Below are positions 48,921 through 57,324 of a stretch of 64,000 bases of DNA, in pieces; within the stretch, counting starts at the first letter, position 1; each line of letters begins with the position of its first letter. The notes under the pieces are model-generated. The model searched no databases, had not been told where the DNA came from, and saw nothing but the letters and a program-made list of their open reading frames with translations. The translations under genes and the position numbers were made by a program. Source of the DNA: Phenylobacterium deserti (lineage in GTDB: Bacteria; Pseudomonadota; Alphaproteobacteria; Caulobacterales; Caulobacteraceae); contig CAMCIK010000002.1 in assembly GCA_945874825.1 (NCBI GenBank), positions 93,384 through 157,383 of the forward strand. The letters are read 5' to 3'.

Positions 48921-49370
48921 TCAGTCTTCCCGGTGGCGGTCGAGGTCCTCCCGAATGCCGCGGAGCGCCGGATGGACCCTGCGGATGGCTTCAAGGTCCA
49001 TTCGAGCCTCGAATTCCGCGACAAGGGGTGCCATCCCGGCCAGGGCCGCCTCGCGCGCGGCCAGGCCCTGAGGTGTCAGTCGGACCTTTTTTCCCCGACC
49101 ATCCTTTGGGTCAGGCTCGAGGGTCACGAGACCCTCCGCGGTGAGCTTGTGCAGGACCCCGGTGATCGCGCCCCGGGTAACCTGCAGGGCCCGGGCCAGG
49201 GCGCCGGGAGAGGCGGTCTCCTGCCCGGTCCGCACCATGTGGTTGATCAGGCCGAAGCCGGCCATGGAGAGGCCGGGTGGCAGGCGGCGCTCCATGAGGG
49301 TGCGCACCAACTGTTCGATGATCGAGATGTCGGTGAAGAAGGCGATCAGGTCAGGGTCGCGGGGGGTCAT
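48921..49370 (-). CDS. MarR family transcriptional regulator (second of tandem pair)
   Basis: This 149-residue protein has LSMAGFGLINHMVRTGQETASPGALARALQVTRGAITGVLHKL and a wing DPKDGRGKKVRLTPQGLAAREAA. The TTG start in the track (49376) precedes an ATG at 49370, which I prefer. It lies 13 nt after the nitroreductase stop, consistent with co-transcription and autoregulation via the palindrome at 50558. Confidence 0.86.
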   Translation of the reverse strand: MTPRDPDLIAFFTDISIIEQLVRTLMERRLPPGLSMAGFGLINHMVRTGQETASPGALARALQVTRGAITGVLHKLTAEGLVTLEPDPKDGRGKKVRLTPQGLAAREAALAGMAPLVAEFEARMDLEAIRRVHPALRGIREDLDRHRED

Positions 49371-49383
49371 GCCCAACTGCGCA

Positions 49384-50526
49384 TCACGAGAGGATCAGAT
49401 CGTCAAGCTTCCTGCGTGGCGAGGGGTCGGAGACCTTCCGGACCGTGCCCATCCTGACCAGCATCTGGACAGGCGCGTCCGGCCGGGCACCAAGCAGCGC
49501 CTGGACCTGGCGGTAGGGACCGGCCATCTCGGCGAACTCCTGCAGGGCCATGCTCCAGGGATGCAGGACGAGGCCGTTGGCGGAGGCGGCCAGCTGGGCG
49601 CGGGCATAGGCGCGACCGGCGGCGAGCTGGGCCGAGCGATCGGCCGTCTCGCTGCGGATCCAGAAGAAGCCCGGGGTGGCGTCGATCATCTGGCGGTACA
49701 TGTCCACGCCGGTCCGGCTGGCCATGGAGTTCGGGTCCGACAGGGCCTCGCGGGTCATCACGCCCGCGCGTGCCAGCACCTCCATCATGCCCCCGGAGAT
49801 ATCGATGCCGTCAGGATTGCGGGCGACCTCGGCCTTGCCGATGCGCATCAGGCGGACCGACTCCAAATGGGTCCTGGGTGTTCCGGTCTCGATTTCCCAG
49901 GCCTTCCAGCAAATGGCAGCCAGTGGGTCCCGGAGTCCGGGATCTCGGGTCTCCCCGGCGATAAGGCCAGGCCCGGTTGCGGCGGCGAGGACTTCCCGGA
50001 CGGCAGCGTCTGAGGGGCGCTCGGGAAGGAAGGGAGCCTTTTCTGTCCGGCGGCGGACGATCTGGTCGAAGAGGGGCCCTGCCTTCGCGGCGGGATCCGG
50101 CCTCAGGACTACGCGGGCGAAGGGCCGGTCATCGAGACCAGGGCCGGGAGCGCCCTTGGGCCAGGCCTGGATGTCGGCGGCCAGACCGAGGCGGGGAGCG
50201 GACAGGGCGATCAGCTCAAGGAAGGCGCCGCAGCCCAACACGATCTGGCGGTGGAACGGATCTGTCTCGGGGAGAAGGCGGGTCCGGTCCACATAGAGGG
50301 ACATGGCGTCGGCACCCTCCAGCCTCACGAGCCAGGGCTGACGGTTATGAGGGTTGGGGGCCAGCAGGCCATGGGCCAGGACGAAGCGGCGGGGATCGGA
50401 CTCCCCCTGGCCGGGCTGGCGCCAGGCGGCGTAGGGATCTGGCGTCGCGTCGGGGCCGGAGCAGCCCGCCGCCGTGAGGACGGGAGCGGCAGCCAGAAGT
50501 TGGAGGATGTGGCGTCGGCTGGGCAT
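49384..50526 (-). CDS. Acg-type nitroreductase-fold lipoprotein with Tat-like signal
   Basis: This 380-residue protein has an N-terminal twin-Arg signal followed by a lipobox (SRRHILQLLAAAPVLTAAGC). It then carries the nitroreductase-like fold with HGLLAPNPHNRQPWLVRL, as in Acg/nitroreductase proteins of mycobacteria and proteobacteria. Such Acg-type proteins may bind flavin without being true reductases. ATG 50526 (AGGAG upstream) is preferred. It is the first gene of the MarR-controlled run. Confidence 0.77.
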   Translation of the reverse strand: MPSRRHILQLLAAAPVLTAAGCSGPDATPDPYAAWRQPGQGESDPRRFVLAHGLLAPNPHNRQPWLVRLEGADAMSLYVDRTRLLPETDPFHRQIVLGCGAFLELIALSAPRLGLAADIQAWPKGAPGPGLDDRPFARVVLRPDPAAKAGPLFDQIVRRRTEKAPFLPERPSDAAVREVLAAATGPGLIAGETRDPGLRDPLAAICWKAWEIETGTPRTHLESVRLMRIGKAEVARNPDGIDISGGMMEVLARAGVMTREALSDPNSMASRTGVDMYRQMIDATPGFFWIRSETADRSAQLAAGRAYARAQLAASANGLVLHPWSMALQEFAEMAGPYRQVQALLGARPDAPVQMLVRMGTVRKVSDPSPRRKLDDLILS

Positions 50527-50552
50527 GGGTCTGCACTCCTGCTTAGACCTCA

Positions 50553-50577
50553 ACTATATCGCTTAGGTCTAAGCGAT
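50553..50577 (-). promoter_or_regulatory. MarR-type palindromic operator and -10 upstream of the nitroreductase gene
   Basis: ATCGCTTAG-GT-CTAAGCGAT is a perfect 9-bp inverted repeat (50558-50577). It abuts a TATAGT -10 on the minus strand (50553-50558). A further GCTTAGACCT half-site lies at 50541. The arrangement suits repression of the nitroreductase-marR-marR unit, with nth divergent on the other side. Confidence 0.6.
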
Positions 50578-50621
50578 TAGCAAGCCCTTGTCGTTCCCGC
50601 AGGGTCCGGGGATGATCTGGC

Positions 50622-51302
50622 ATGCCGAAAGCCCCCGCAAAGCCACGCGCACCGTCCCGAAGGTCCCCCGCTGAGCGCGCTCGGATCGAGGCCCTGTTCG
50701 AGCGGTTCGCGGCAGCAGAGAGCGATCCTCGCACTGAGCTGGACTATTCGAGCCCCTACACCCTGCTCGCGGCGGTCGCCCTTTCGGCTCAGGCCACGGA
50801 CGTCTCGGTGAACAAGGCGACGACCCGCCTTTTCACCGTCGCCGACACACCCGAGAAAATGCTGGAACTCGGAGAGGCCGGGATCATTCCCTACATTGCC
50901 TCCATCGGCCTCTTCCGTACCAAGGCCAAGAACCTGGTCGCCGCAGCCCGGATCCTTGTCGACACCCATGGCGGCGAGGTTCCGCTCGAGCGCGAGGCGC
51001 TTCAGGCCCTGCCCGGCGTGGGCCGGAAGACCGCCAGCGTGGTGCTCAACGAGTTGGGCATCGAGCCCACCATCGCGGTCGACACCCATGTCTTCCGGGT
51101 CTCCCACCGCCTGGGCCTCTCCCGGGGCAAGACCCCCGACAAGGTCGAGCACGAACTCATGTCGGTGATCCCCGACCCCTGGAGGACCCGGGCCCATCAC
51201 TGGCTGATACTGCATGGCCGGTACGTCTGCGTCGCCCGCCGCCCGAAGTGCGACAACTGCCCCGTAGCCGACCTCTGCCCTTCCCGGGGGCGGCAGGCCT
51301 AG
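50622..51302 (+). CDS. nth: Endonuclease III (DNA glycosylase/AP lyase)
   Basis: This 226-residue base-excision repair enzyme removes oxidised pyrimidines. It has the HhH motif LQALPGVGRKTASVVLNE with the catalytic Lys, VDTHVFRVSHRLGLS with the Asp, and the 4Fe-4S loop CVARRPKCDNCPVADLC (C-x6-C-x2-C-x5-C). The stop TAG lies within the first bases of repeat copy 3. Confidence 0.95.
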   Translation: MPKAPAKPRAPSRRSPAERARIEALFERFAAAESDPRTELDYSSPYTLLAAVALSAQATDVSVNKATTRLFTVADTPEKMLELGEAGIIPYIASIGLFRTKAKNLVAAARILVDTHGGEVPLEREALQALPGVGRKTASVVLNELGIEPTIAVDTHVFRVSHRLGLSRGKTPDKVEHELMSVIPDPWRTRAHHWLILHGRYVCVARRPKCDNCPVADLCPSRGRQA

Positions 51303-51349
51303 ATCCTGTTCCGATGAGCGGGAAGCCGTAACGGATCCAGACAGGATCT
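51301..51349. repeat. Palindromic intergenic repeat, copy 3, module A
   Basis: AGATCCTGTT and GACAGGATCT form the outer stem; the inner CCGAT/ACGG part has drifted. The same module occurs at 4187, 25004 and 60529. The first base falls inside the nth stop codon. Confidence 0.85.
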
Positions 51350-51363
51350 GGGTTTTTGGACTT

Positions 51364-51413
51364 GAGGCCTGTCTTGCCCCTTCAGACGGTCTACCTGAAG
51401 GGAACGGGCGCTA
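51364..51413. repeat. Palindromic intergenic repeat, copy 3, module B (diverged)
   Basis: GAGGCCTGTCTTGCCCCTTCAG followed by CTGAAGGGAACGGGCGCT, a diverged relative of the 17-bp hairpin at 4252. The inner CCTTCAG/CTGAAGG stem is intact. Confidence 0.75.
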
Positions 51414-51474
51414 GGGCCAGGGCGAGGCCGGGAAGGGCGCGGGTCATCGACCGGTCTTGCCAAGGCGGGCCGCA

Positions 51475-51503
51475 TTGCTCCAGACCGGCTTTGCCTGTAG
51501 CTA
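51475..51503 (+). promoter_or_regulatory. Candidate promoter of the sugar kinase-his operon
   Basis: TTGCTC, a 17-nt spacer and TAGCTA lie 31 nt before the ATG at 51534, with GGGAGG as the ribosome binding site. Confidence 0.4.
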
Positions 51504-51533
51504 GCGCGGCTCCGTCAGACCCGGGAGGCGCTC

Positions 51534-52523
51534 ATGGCTGAACTCTTCGACGTCGCCGCCATCGGCAACGCCATTGTCGACGTTATCGCCCCAGCGGACG
51601 AGACCTTCATCTCGGCGGAAGGCCTCGCCCGGGGCGCCATGACCCTTGTGGACGAGGCCCGCGGGCGCGAACTCTACGCGCGGATGGCGCCCGGCGTGGA
51701 GACCTCCGGTGGATCGGCGGCCAACACCGTCGCCGGCCTGGCCAGCCTGGGCGCCCGCACCGCCTTCCTGGGCAAGGTGGCCAACGACCAGTTGGGCGAG
51801 GTCTTCGCCCATGACATGCGCGCCATCGGCACCCACTTCCCGAGCCTGCCCCTCCACGGCGGGCCGGCAACGGCTCGCTGCCTTGTCAATGTGACGCCGG
51901 ATGGGCAGCGCACCATGTGCACCTTTCTCGGTGCCTCGGTGGAGTTCACCGACGCTGACATCGACCCGGCTGTCATCGAGGCGGCGCAGATCGTTTATCT
52001 CGAAGGCTACCTGTTCGACGCCGAGCCCGCCCGGAGGGCCTTCGCCAAGGCGGCGGGCCTGGCCCGGGCCTCCGGCCGCAGGATCGCCCTGACCCTGTCC
52101 GATGGCTTCGTGGTCGAGCGCCACCGTGCCGCCCTCCTGGGCTTTATCGGTGCCCAGGTGGACATCCTCTTCGCCAACGAGGCCGAAGCCCTGGCCCTGT
52201 TCGAGACCGAGGACCTGGCCGTGGCGATAGACGGCCTGCGCGCCCGGACGCGTCTGTCCGCCGTGACCCGCAGCGAGAAGGGCTCCCTTCTGATCGGCGA
52301 TGGGGAGGTCGCCTCGATTCTCGCCCGGCCCGTGGAAAAAATCGTGGACACGACCGGCGCCGGCGACCAATACGCAGCCGGTGTGATGTACGGTCTCGCC
52401 GCCGGACGGCCGCTGGAGGTCTGCGGACATCTTGGGGCCCTGGCGGCAGCCGAGGTGATTTCTCACTATGGGCCGCGGCCGCAGGTCTCCCTGCGGGCGC
52501 TGGCCGACCGGGAAGGACTCTAG
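51534..52523 (+). CDS. PfkB family carbohydrate/nucleoside kinase (adenosine-kinase-like)
   Basis: This 329-residue PfkB-fold kinase begins FDVAAIGNAIVDVIAP. It has GGSAANTVAGLASLG and the catalytic DTTGAGDQYAAGVMYGL. The length and the motifs match the alphaproteobacterial adenosine/nucleoside kinase group. It is 3 nt upstream of hisB, an unusual operon head; adenosine or inosine recycling may link to histidine synthesis through ATP/AICAR. The exact substrate is not certain. Confidence 0.83.
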   Translation: MAELFDVAAIGNAIVDVIAPADETFISAEGLARGAMTLVDEARGRELYARMAPGVETSGGSAANTVAGLASLGARTAFLGKVANDQLGEVFAHDMRAIGTHFPSLPLHGGPATARCLVNVTPDGQRTMCTFLGASVEFTDADIDPAVIEAAQIVYLEGYLFDAEPARRAFAKAAGLARASGRRIALTLSDGFVVERHRAALLGFIGAQVDILFANEAEALALFETEDLAVAIDGLRARTRLSAVTRSEKGSLLIGDGEVASILARPVEKIVDTTGAGDQYAAGVMYGLAAGRPLEVCGHLGALAAAEVISHYGPRPQVSLRALADREGL

Positions 52524-52526
52524 TCC

Positions 52527-53117
52527 ATGGCGCGCTCAGCCGAGGTGGTTCGCGAGACCCGCGAAACCAAGATCACCGTCAGGGTTAACCTCGATGGGGC
52601 GGGAGTGACCCGCATCCAGACCGGTATCGGTTTCCTGGATCACATGCTCGACTCCCTTGGCCGCCACGGCTCGCTTGACCTCGACGTCGAGGCGAAGGGC
52701 GACCTGCACATCGACTTCCACCACACGGTGGAAGACGTCGGCATCGTCCTTGGCCAGGCCGTGCGCCAGGCCCTGGGGGACTTCCGCGGGATCCGCCGTT
52801 TCGGCCTGGCCGTAATCCCCATGGACGAGACCCTCACCCGCTGTGCAGTGGACCTGTCGAACCGGCCCTACCTGATCTGGCGGACTGCATTCCCGACGCC
52901 GAAGGTCGGCGACATGGACACGGAGCTCTTCAAGGAGTTCCACCACGCCTTCGCGACCAACGCCGGTGCCTGCGTCCACCTGGAGACCTTCTACGGGGCC
53001 AATTCGCACCACATCGCGGAGAGCGGATTCAAGGCCCTCGGCCGGGCCCTGCGCGAGGCGCTGGAGATCGATCCCCGGGCCGGTGGGCAGTCGCCCTCGA
53101 CCAAGGGCTCGCTCTGA
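52527..53117 (+). CDS. hisB: Imidazoleglycerol-phosphate dehydratase
   Basis: This 196-residue dehydratase of histidine synthesis has GIGFLDHMLDSLGRHGSLDL, IDFHHTVEDVGIVLGQA and the final GANSHHIAESGFKALGRALREAL, the two manganese-binding repeats of HisB. It is the monofunctional form, without a histidinol phosphatase domain. Followed by hisH 4 nt later. Confidence 0.96.
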   Translation: MARSAEVVRETRETKITVRVNLDGAGVTRIQTGIGFLDHMLDSLGRHGSLDLDVEAKGDLHIDFHHTVEDVGIVLGQAVRQALGDFRGIRRFGLAVIPMDETLTRCAVDLSNRPYLIWRTAFPTPKVGDMDTELFKEFHHAFATNAGACVHLETFYGANSHHIAESGFKALGRALREALEIDPRAGGQSPSTKGSL

Positions 53118-53121
53118 CCGA

Positions 53122-53754
53122 ATGAGCCGCCTCGCCCTGATCGACTACGGGTCGGGCAACCTGCGCTCGGCCGAGAAGGCGCTCGTCCGTGCAGGTGGCG
53201 GCGCGGTGTCAGTCCAGGTCACCCATGCGCCTGAAGACGTCCTGGCGGCAGACCGGATCGTCCTCCCCGGTGTCGGGGCCTTCGCCGCCTGTATGTCCGC
53301 CCTCAACGCCCGGCCGGGGCTCCGGGAGGCGCTGGAGGAGGCGGTCAAGGGGCGCGGGCGGCCCTTCCTCGGCATCTGCGTGGGCATGCAACTGATGGCC
53401 TCCCGCGGACTCGAGTTTGGCGTGACTCCGGGCCTGGACTGGATCCCCGGCGAGGTCCGTCGCCTAAAGCCCGAGGACCCGGCTGCGAAGGTCCCGCACA
53501 TGGGCTGGAACGACCTGGTCGATACCCGCGAGCCGGAACTGATCGCCGGGATCGGGACCTCTCCCATGTATTTCACGCACTCCTTCGCCTTCTGGCCCGA
53601 GGACCCGGCACATGTGGCGGCGCAGGCGGACCATGGCGGCCGCTTCCCTGCCGCGGTGGTCCGGGGCAACATGGCCGGGGTACAGTTCCATCCTGAAAAA
53701 TCCCAGTCCGCAGGCTTGGCCCTGCTCTCGCGTTTCCTGGAGTGGCGCCCGTGA
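53122..53754 (+). CDS. hisH: Imidazole glycerol phosphate synthase, glutaminase subunit
   Basis: This 210-residue glutamine amidotransferase has the nucleophile Cys in FLGICVGMQLMASRG (C86) and the His-Glu pair in GVQFHPEKSQ. It delivers ammonia to HisF. The track ORF begins earlier in hisB; ATG 53122 (MSRLALIDYGSGN) is the family N-terminus. Overlaps hisA by 4 nt (GTGA). Confidence 0.95.
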   Translation: MSRLALIDYGSGNLRSAEKALVRAGGGAVSVQVTHAPEDVLAADRIVLPGVGAFAACMSALNARPGLREALEEAVKGRGRPFLGICVGMQLMASRGLEFGVTPGLDWIPGEVRRLKPEDPAAKVPHMGWNDLVDTREPELIAGIGTSPMYFTHSFAFWPEDPAHVAAQADHGGRFPAAVVRGNMAGVQFHPEKSQSAGLALLSRFLEWRP

Positions 53755-54473
53755 TCCTCTATCCGGCCATCGACCTAAAGAACGGCGAATGCGTTCGCGT
53801 CCTGCACGGCGACCTCGATACGGCGACGGTCTTCAACACCTCCCCGGCGGACCAGGCACGGACCTGGGCAGGCGCAGGTTTTCACTGGATCCACGTCGTC
53901 GATCTGAACGGCGCGGTGGAGGGCCGGGCGGTCAACGCCGGGGCGGTGGAGGCCATACTCGAGGCCGTCTCCACACCTGTTCAGCTGGGCGGTGGCATCC
54001 GCCGGCTCGAGGATATCGAGCGCTGGATCGAGGCGGGGGTCTCCCGGGTCATACTGGGTACGGTGGCGGTCACCCAGCCGGAGATCGTGCTTGAGGCTGC
54101 CCGCCTCTGGCCGGAGCAGATCGCCGTCAGCGTCGACGTGCGTGGTGGCAAGGTCGCCACCCAGGGCTGGACGGAAAACACGGACCTCGACGCCGTGACC
54201 GTGGCCCGCCGGTTCGAGGACGCCGGGGTCGGCGCCCTGATCATCACGGACATCGACCGGGACGGGACCGTCATGGGGTTCAATGTCGAGGCCTTCGGAG
54301 CCATAGCCGACGCGGTGGCCATTCCCGTCATCGCCGCCGGGGGCCTCGCCTCGGTGGAGGACATCCTCCACCTGAAGGCCCGCCGCGGGACCCCGGTGGC
54401 TGGCGTCGTCCTGGGCCGGGCCCTGTACAACGGCGCCATCGATCCCGCCCTCGCCCTGGCGGCCTCGGCCTGA
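53751..54473 (+). CDS. hisA: 1-(5-phosphoribosyl)-5-[(5-phosphoribosylamino)methylideneamino]imidazole-4-carboxamide isomerase
   Basis: This TIM-barrel isomerase of 240 residues has Asp in [23 protein letters not shown]-type phosphate site ([12 protein letters not shown]), [12 protein letters not shown] and IIAAGG-type end ([12 protein letters not shown]). GTG 53751 overlapping the hisH stop is preferred over 53742, because the ribosome binding GGAG lies 8 nt ahead and the family begins MILYPAIDL. Confidence 0.94.
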   Translation: MILYPAIDLKNGECVRVLHGDLDTATVFNTSPADQARTWAGAGFHWIHVVDLNGAVEGRAVNAGAVEAILEAVSTPVQLGGGIRRLEDIERWIEAGVSRVILGTVAVTQPEIVLEAARLWPEQIAVSVDVRGGKVATQGWTENTDLDAVTVARRFEDAGVGALIITDIDRDGTVMGFNVEAFGAIADAVAIPVIAAGGLASVEDILHLKARRGTPVAGVVLGRALYNGAIDPALALAASA

Positions 54474-54475
54474 CC

Positions 54476-55249
54476 ATGCTGAAGATCCGCGTCATACCCT
54501 GCCTCGACGTCAAGGACGGGCGCGTGGTCAAGGGTGTGAACTTCGTGGCCCTGCGCGACGCCGGCGACCCCGTTGAGCAGGCCCGGGCCTACGATGCGGC
54601 GGGGGCAGACGAACTCATGTTCCTGGACATCACCGCCAGCCAGGAGGGCCGGGGTGCCATTCTCGACGTGGTCGCGCGAACGGCGGACGTCTGTTTCATG
54701 CCCCTGTCGGTGGGCGGCGGCATTCGCTCGGTGGAGGATGCCCGCGCCCTCCTCCTGGCGGGGGCTGACAAGATCAGCGTGAATACGGCGGCGGTTGAGG
54801 ATCCGGACCTGGTCTCACGCTGCGCCGACGCCTTCGGCTCCCAGGCGGTCGTGGCGGCGGTCGACGCCCGGTCGGTCCCGGGGGGCGGCTGGCGGGTCTT
54901 CACCTATGGGGGGCGGCGCGACACCGGACTGGACGCCGCGGACTGGGCCGCCGAGGTGGTGCGGCGGGGCGCCGGCGAGATCCTCCTGACTTCCATGGAC
55001 CGGGACGGGGTCCGCAGTGGCTACGACCTGGGCCTGTTGCGGGCGGTAACAAACGCCGTCAAGGTTCCCGTGATCGCCTCAGGGGGCGCAGGGGGGGGCC
55101 GGCACATGGTCGAAGCCGTCACCGAGGGGGGCGCCGACGCGGTCCTCGCCGCCTCTATCTTCCACTTTGGCGATGTCTCCATTGGCGAGGTCAAGGCGGC
55201 CATGGCTGAGGCTGGGGTCGCGGTTCGGGCACCGGAGCCCGCGGCATGA
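54476..55249 (+). CDS. hisF: Imidazole glycerol phosphate synthase, cyclase subunit
   Basis: This 257-residue TIM barrel has Asp in [33 protein letters not shown], and Asp in VVAAVDARS, the HisF catalytic pair; [18 protein letters not shown] follows. Together with HisH it forms IGP and AICAR. 2 nt after hisA. Confidence 0.96.
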   Translation: MLKIRVIPCLDVKDGRVVKGVNFVALRDAGDPVEQARAYDAAGADELMFLDITASQEGRGAILDVVARTADVCFMPLSVGGGIRSVEDARALLLAGADKISVNTAAVEDPDLVSRCADAFGSQAVVAAVDARSVPGGGWRVFTYGGRRDTGLDAADWAAEVVRRGAGEILLTSMDRDGVRSGYDLGLLRAVTNAVKVPVIASGGAGGGRHMVEAVTEGGADAVLAASIFHFGDVSIGEVKAAMAEAGVAVRAPEPAA

Positions 55250-55581
55250 GCCGGCTCGGTGAGGCTGTCAGCCGACTGGAGGCCGTCATCGAGGCCCGCC
55301 GCGGCGCCAGCCCCGATTCCTCCTGGACGGCCAGACTGCTCCAGGACGGCGCGCCCCGGGCGGCGCGCAAGTTCGGCGAGGAAGCCGTCGAGGCTGTCGT
55401 TGCCGCCGTCAGCGGGGACCCCGAGGGTCTGTCCGCCGAAGCGGCCGATGTTCTCTACCACCTCCTGGTCCTGCTGGCGGCCTCGGGCGTCTCGCCGGAT
55501 GCAGTCGCGGCGCACCTTGAGGCACGTGAAGGGATCTCGGGCCTGGAGGAAAAGGCCGCCCGGACGCCCGGGTCGTCATGA
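55246..55581 (+). CDS. hisE: Phosphoribosyl-ATP pyrophosphatase
   Basis: This 111-residue all-helical MazG-like enzyme has [31 protein letters not shown] and [17 protein letters not shown], the HisE signature. It hydrolyses PR-ATP in step two of histidine synthesis. It overlaps hisF and the symporter gene by 4 nt each (ATGA). Confidence 0.94.
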   Translation: MSRLGEAVSRLEAVIEARRGASPDSSWTARLLQDGAPRAARKFGEEAVEAVVAAVSGDPEGLSAEAADVLYHLLVLLAASGVSPDAVAAHLEAREGISGLEEKAARTPGSS

Positions 55582-56825
55582 AGGCCCCGTCCCTCACCGT
55601 TCAGATCCTCGGGGGACTGATCGGCGGTTTGGCGGTCGGCTCGGTCCTGCACGCAGTCCAGGCACCCGGCGAGACGCGCCTGGTCGCGGCCGCCGACGCC
55701 ATCGGTGGCGTCTGGCTGGATGCCCTGCGCATGACCATCATCCCCCTGGTCTTCGCCCTGATGGTCACTGGTATGGCGAGGGCGGCGGAGACGGCAGAAC
55801 GCGGCGGACTTGCGGCGCGCGCCCTGGTGGTCTTCGCCATCCTCCTGCTCGTCGCCACCAGTCTGACCGCCCTTTTTGCGCCGGCCCTCCTGTCGGTATG
55901 GCCAGCGCCCGCCGAGGCGGCGGCGGCCCTTCGGGCCTCGGCAGAGGGGGGCCTAGCGAAGATCCCGGAGACGCCGCCGCTGGCGGACTGGCTCCGTGCC
56001 TTCATCCCGGCCAACCCGGTAAAGGCGGCGGCCGAGGGGGCCATGGCCTCCCTGGTGGTCTTCGCCCTAATCTTTGGCCTGGCGGTCTCGCGGCTCGACA
56101 GCGCTCGCCGGGAGGCCCTGGTCCTGGTCTTCGACGGCGTCCAGGCCGCCATGATGGTGATCGTCCGGTGGGTCCTTGCCCTGGCACCCCTTGGGGTCTT
56201 CCTCCTGGCCCTGACGGTCGGCGCGCGGACCGGCGTCGGTGCCGTGGGCCTTCTCGGCCATTATGTGGTCGTCATCACCCTGATGTGCCTTATGGCGGGC
56301 GCGCTGGGCCTGGGCGCAGCCCTGATCGGGGGACGCACCCCCCCTGGAGAACTGGCGGCGGCCATGACCCCCGTCGGCGCAATGGCCATCTCCACCCAGT
56401 CTTCCCTGGCCTGCCTGCCGGTCATGCTGACCGCCTGCGCCCGGCTCGGGGTTCCCGAGAGCGTCCGGGGCCTGGTCCTGCCCATGGGCGTGGCCCTGTT
56501 CCGGATCACGAGCCCCGCCGGAAACCTGGCGGTGGCCCTCTACGTCGCCCACCTCTATGGGGTGCAGCTGGGTGCCGGACAGGTGATTGCCGGCGTGCTG
56601 GTGGCCGCCCTGGTCAGCCTGGCGGCGGTGGGAGTGGCGAGCTCGGTCACTTTCTTCACCACCTTGGTGCCTATCTTCATGAGCATGGGGCTGCCCATGG
56701 AGCTTCTTCCCCTCCTCCTGGCAGTCGAGACCTTCCCGGATTTCTCACGCACCCTCGGCAACGTCGCCGGGCACGTGGGGGTCACGGCCTGGGCGGCACG
56801 CTGGCGGGGAGCGGGCGCCGCTTGA
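55578..56825 (+). CDS. Dicarboxylate/amino acid:cation symporter (DAACS family)
   Basis: This 415-residue membrane protein has eight or so helices and the DAACS features: MTIIPLVFALMVTGMA, the serine-rich reentrant region (PVGAMAISTQSSLACLPVMLTA) and MGVALFRITSPAGNLAVALYVAH. It imports dicarboxylates or amino acids with Na+ or H+. It overlaps hisE by 4 nt and so appears co-transcribed with histidine genes. Its 3' end overlaps the convergent smr gene by 44 nt. Confidence 0.9.
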   Translation: MKAPSLTVQILGGLIGGLAVGSVLHAVQAPGETRLVAAADAIGGVWLDALRMTIIPLVFALMVTGMARAAETAERGGLAARALVVFAILLLVATSLTALFAPALLSVWPAPAEAAAALRASAEGGLAKIPETPPLADWLRAFIPANPVKAAAEGAMASLVVFALIFGLAVSRLDSARREALVLVFDGVQAAMMVIVRWVLALAPLGVFLLALTVGARTGVGAVGLLGHYVVVITLMCLMAGALGLGAALIGGRTPPGELAAAMTPVGAMAISTQSSLACLPVMLTACARLGVPESVRGLVLPMGVALFRITSPAGNLAVALYVAHLYGVQLGAGQVIAGVLVAALVSLAAVGVASSVTFFTTLVPIFMSMGLPMELLPLLLAVETFPDFSRTLGNVAGHVGVTAWAARWRGAGAA

Positions 56826-57324
56826 GGGCGATGTAGAGCGCGCCCTCGCCTCCATGGCGCCTGTGCGCCTCTGAAATCCCCGCCACAACGGCCTGGAGGT
56901 GCGGTGCGGCCAGCCACTCCGGCGTCAGGCGGCGAAGCACGCCGTCTCCCCTCAGCCCCTTGCCGGTGATCACCAGGACCGAGCGGAGGCCGTCGCGCCA
57001 GCACTCCAGGACAAAGCCCTCCAGCGCTGCCCGTGCGGCCTCCTGCCCGAGGCCGTGCAGATCAATGTGCGCACCGAGGGGATCCCGCTCCCGGGCGATC
57101 CGGCGGAGGCGGACAGGCTCCAGGGCCTTGGGCCCGGCGGGACCCGGCCGGCGGGGCGTCGCGGCAGGCGGCGGCGGAGTGCGCAGGGGCGGCTCCAGGC
57201 CCAGGTGAGCGCTTGTGGACGGCGCCGGCTCAGCGGCGGCGCTGGCCCGGCCCGGCAGGGGGTGGATGGTGGCCGCCACCTGGGACCAGAGCCGGTGCTC
57301 CTCGGGGTGAAGCGGGCGCTTCAT
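56782..57324 (-). CDS. Smr/MutS2 C-terminal domain protein
   Basis: This 180-residue protein has a Pro/Ala-rich N-terminal half and a C-terminal Smr domain: IDLHGLGQEAARAALEGFVLECWRDGLRSVLVITGKGLRGDGVLRR, with LHGL and TGKG motifs. Smr domains are nicking or RNA-cleaving nucleases; the cellular role here is unknown. It overlaps mltA by 4 nt. Confidence 0.9.
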   Translation of the reverse strand: MKRPLHPEEHRLWSQVAATIHPLPGRASAAAEPAPSTSAHLGLEPPLRTPPPPAATPRRPGPAGPKALEPVRLRRIARERDPLGAHIDLHGLGQEAARAALEGFVLECWRDGLRSVLVITGKGLRGDGVLRRLTPEWLAAPHLQAVVAGISEAHRRHGGEGALYIALKRRPLPASVPPRP

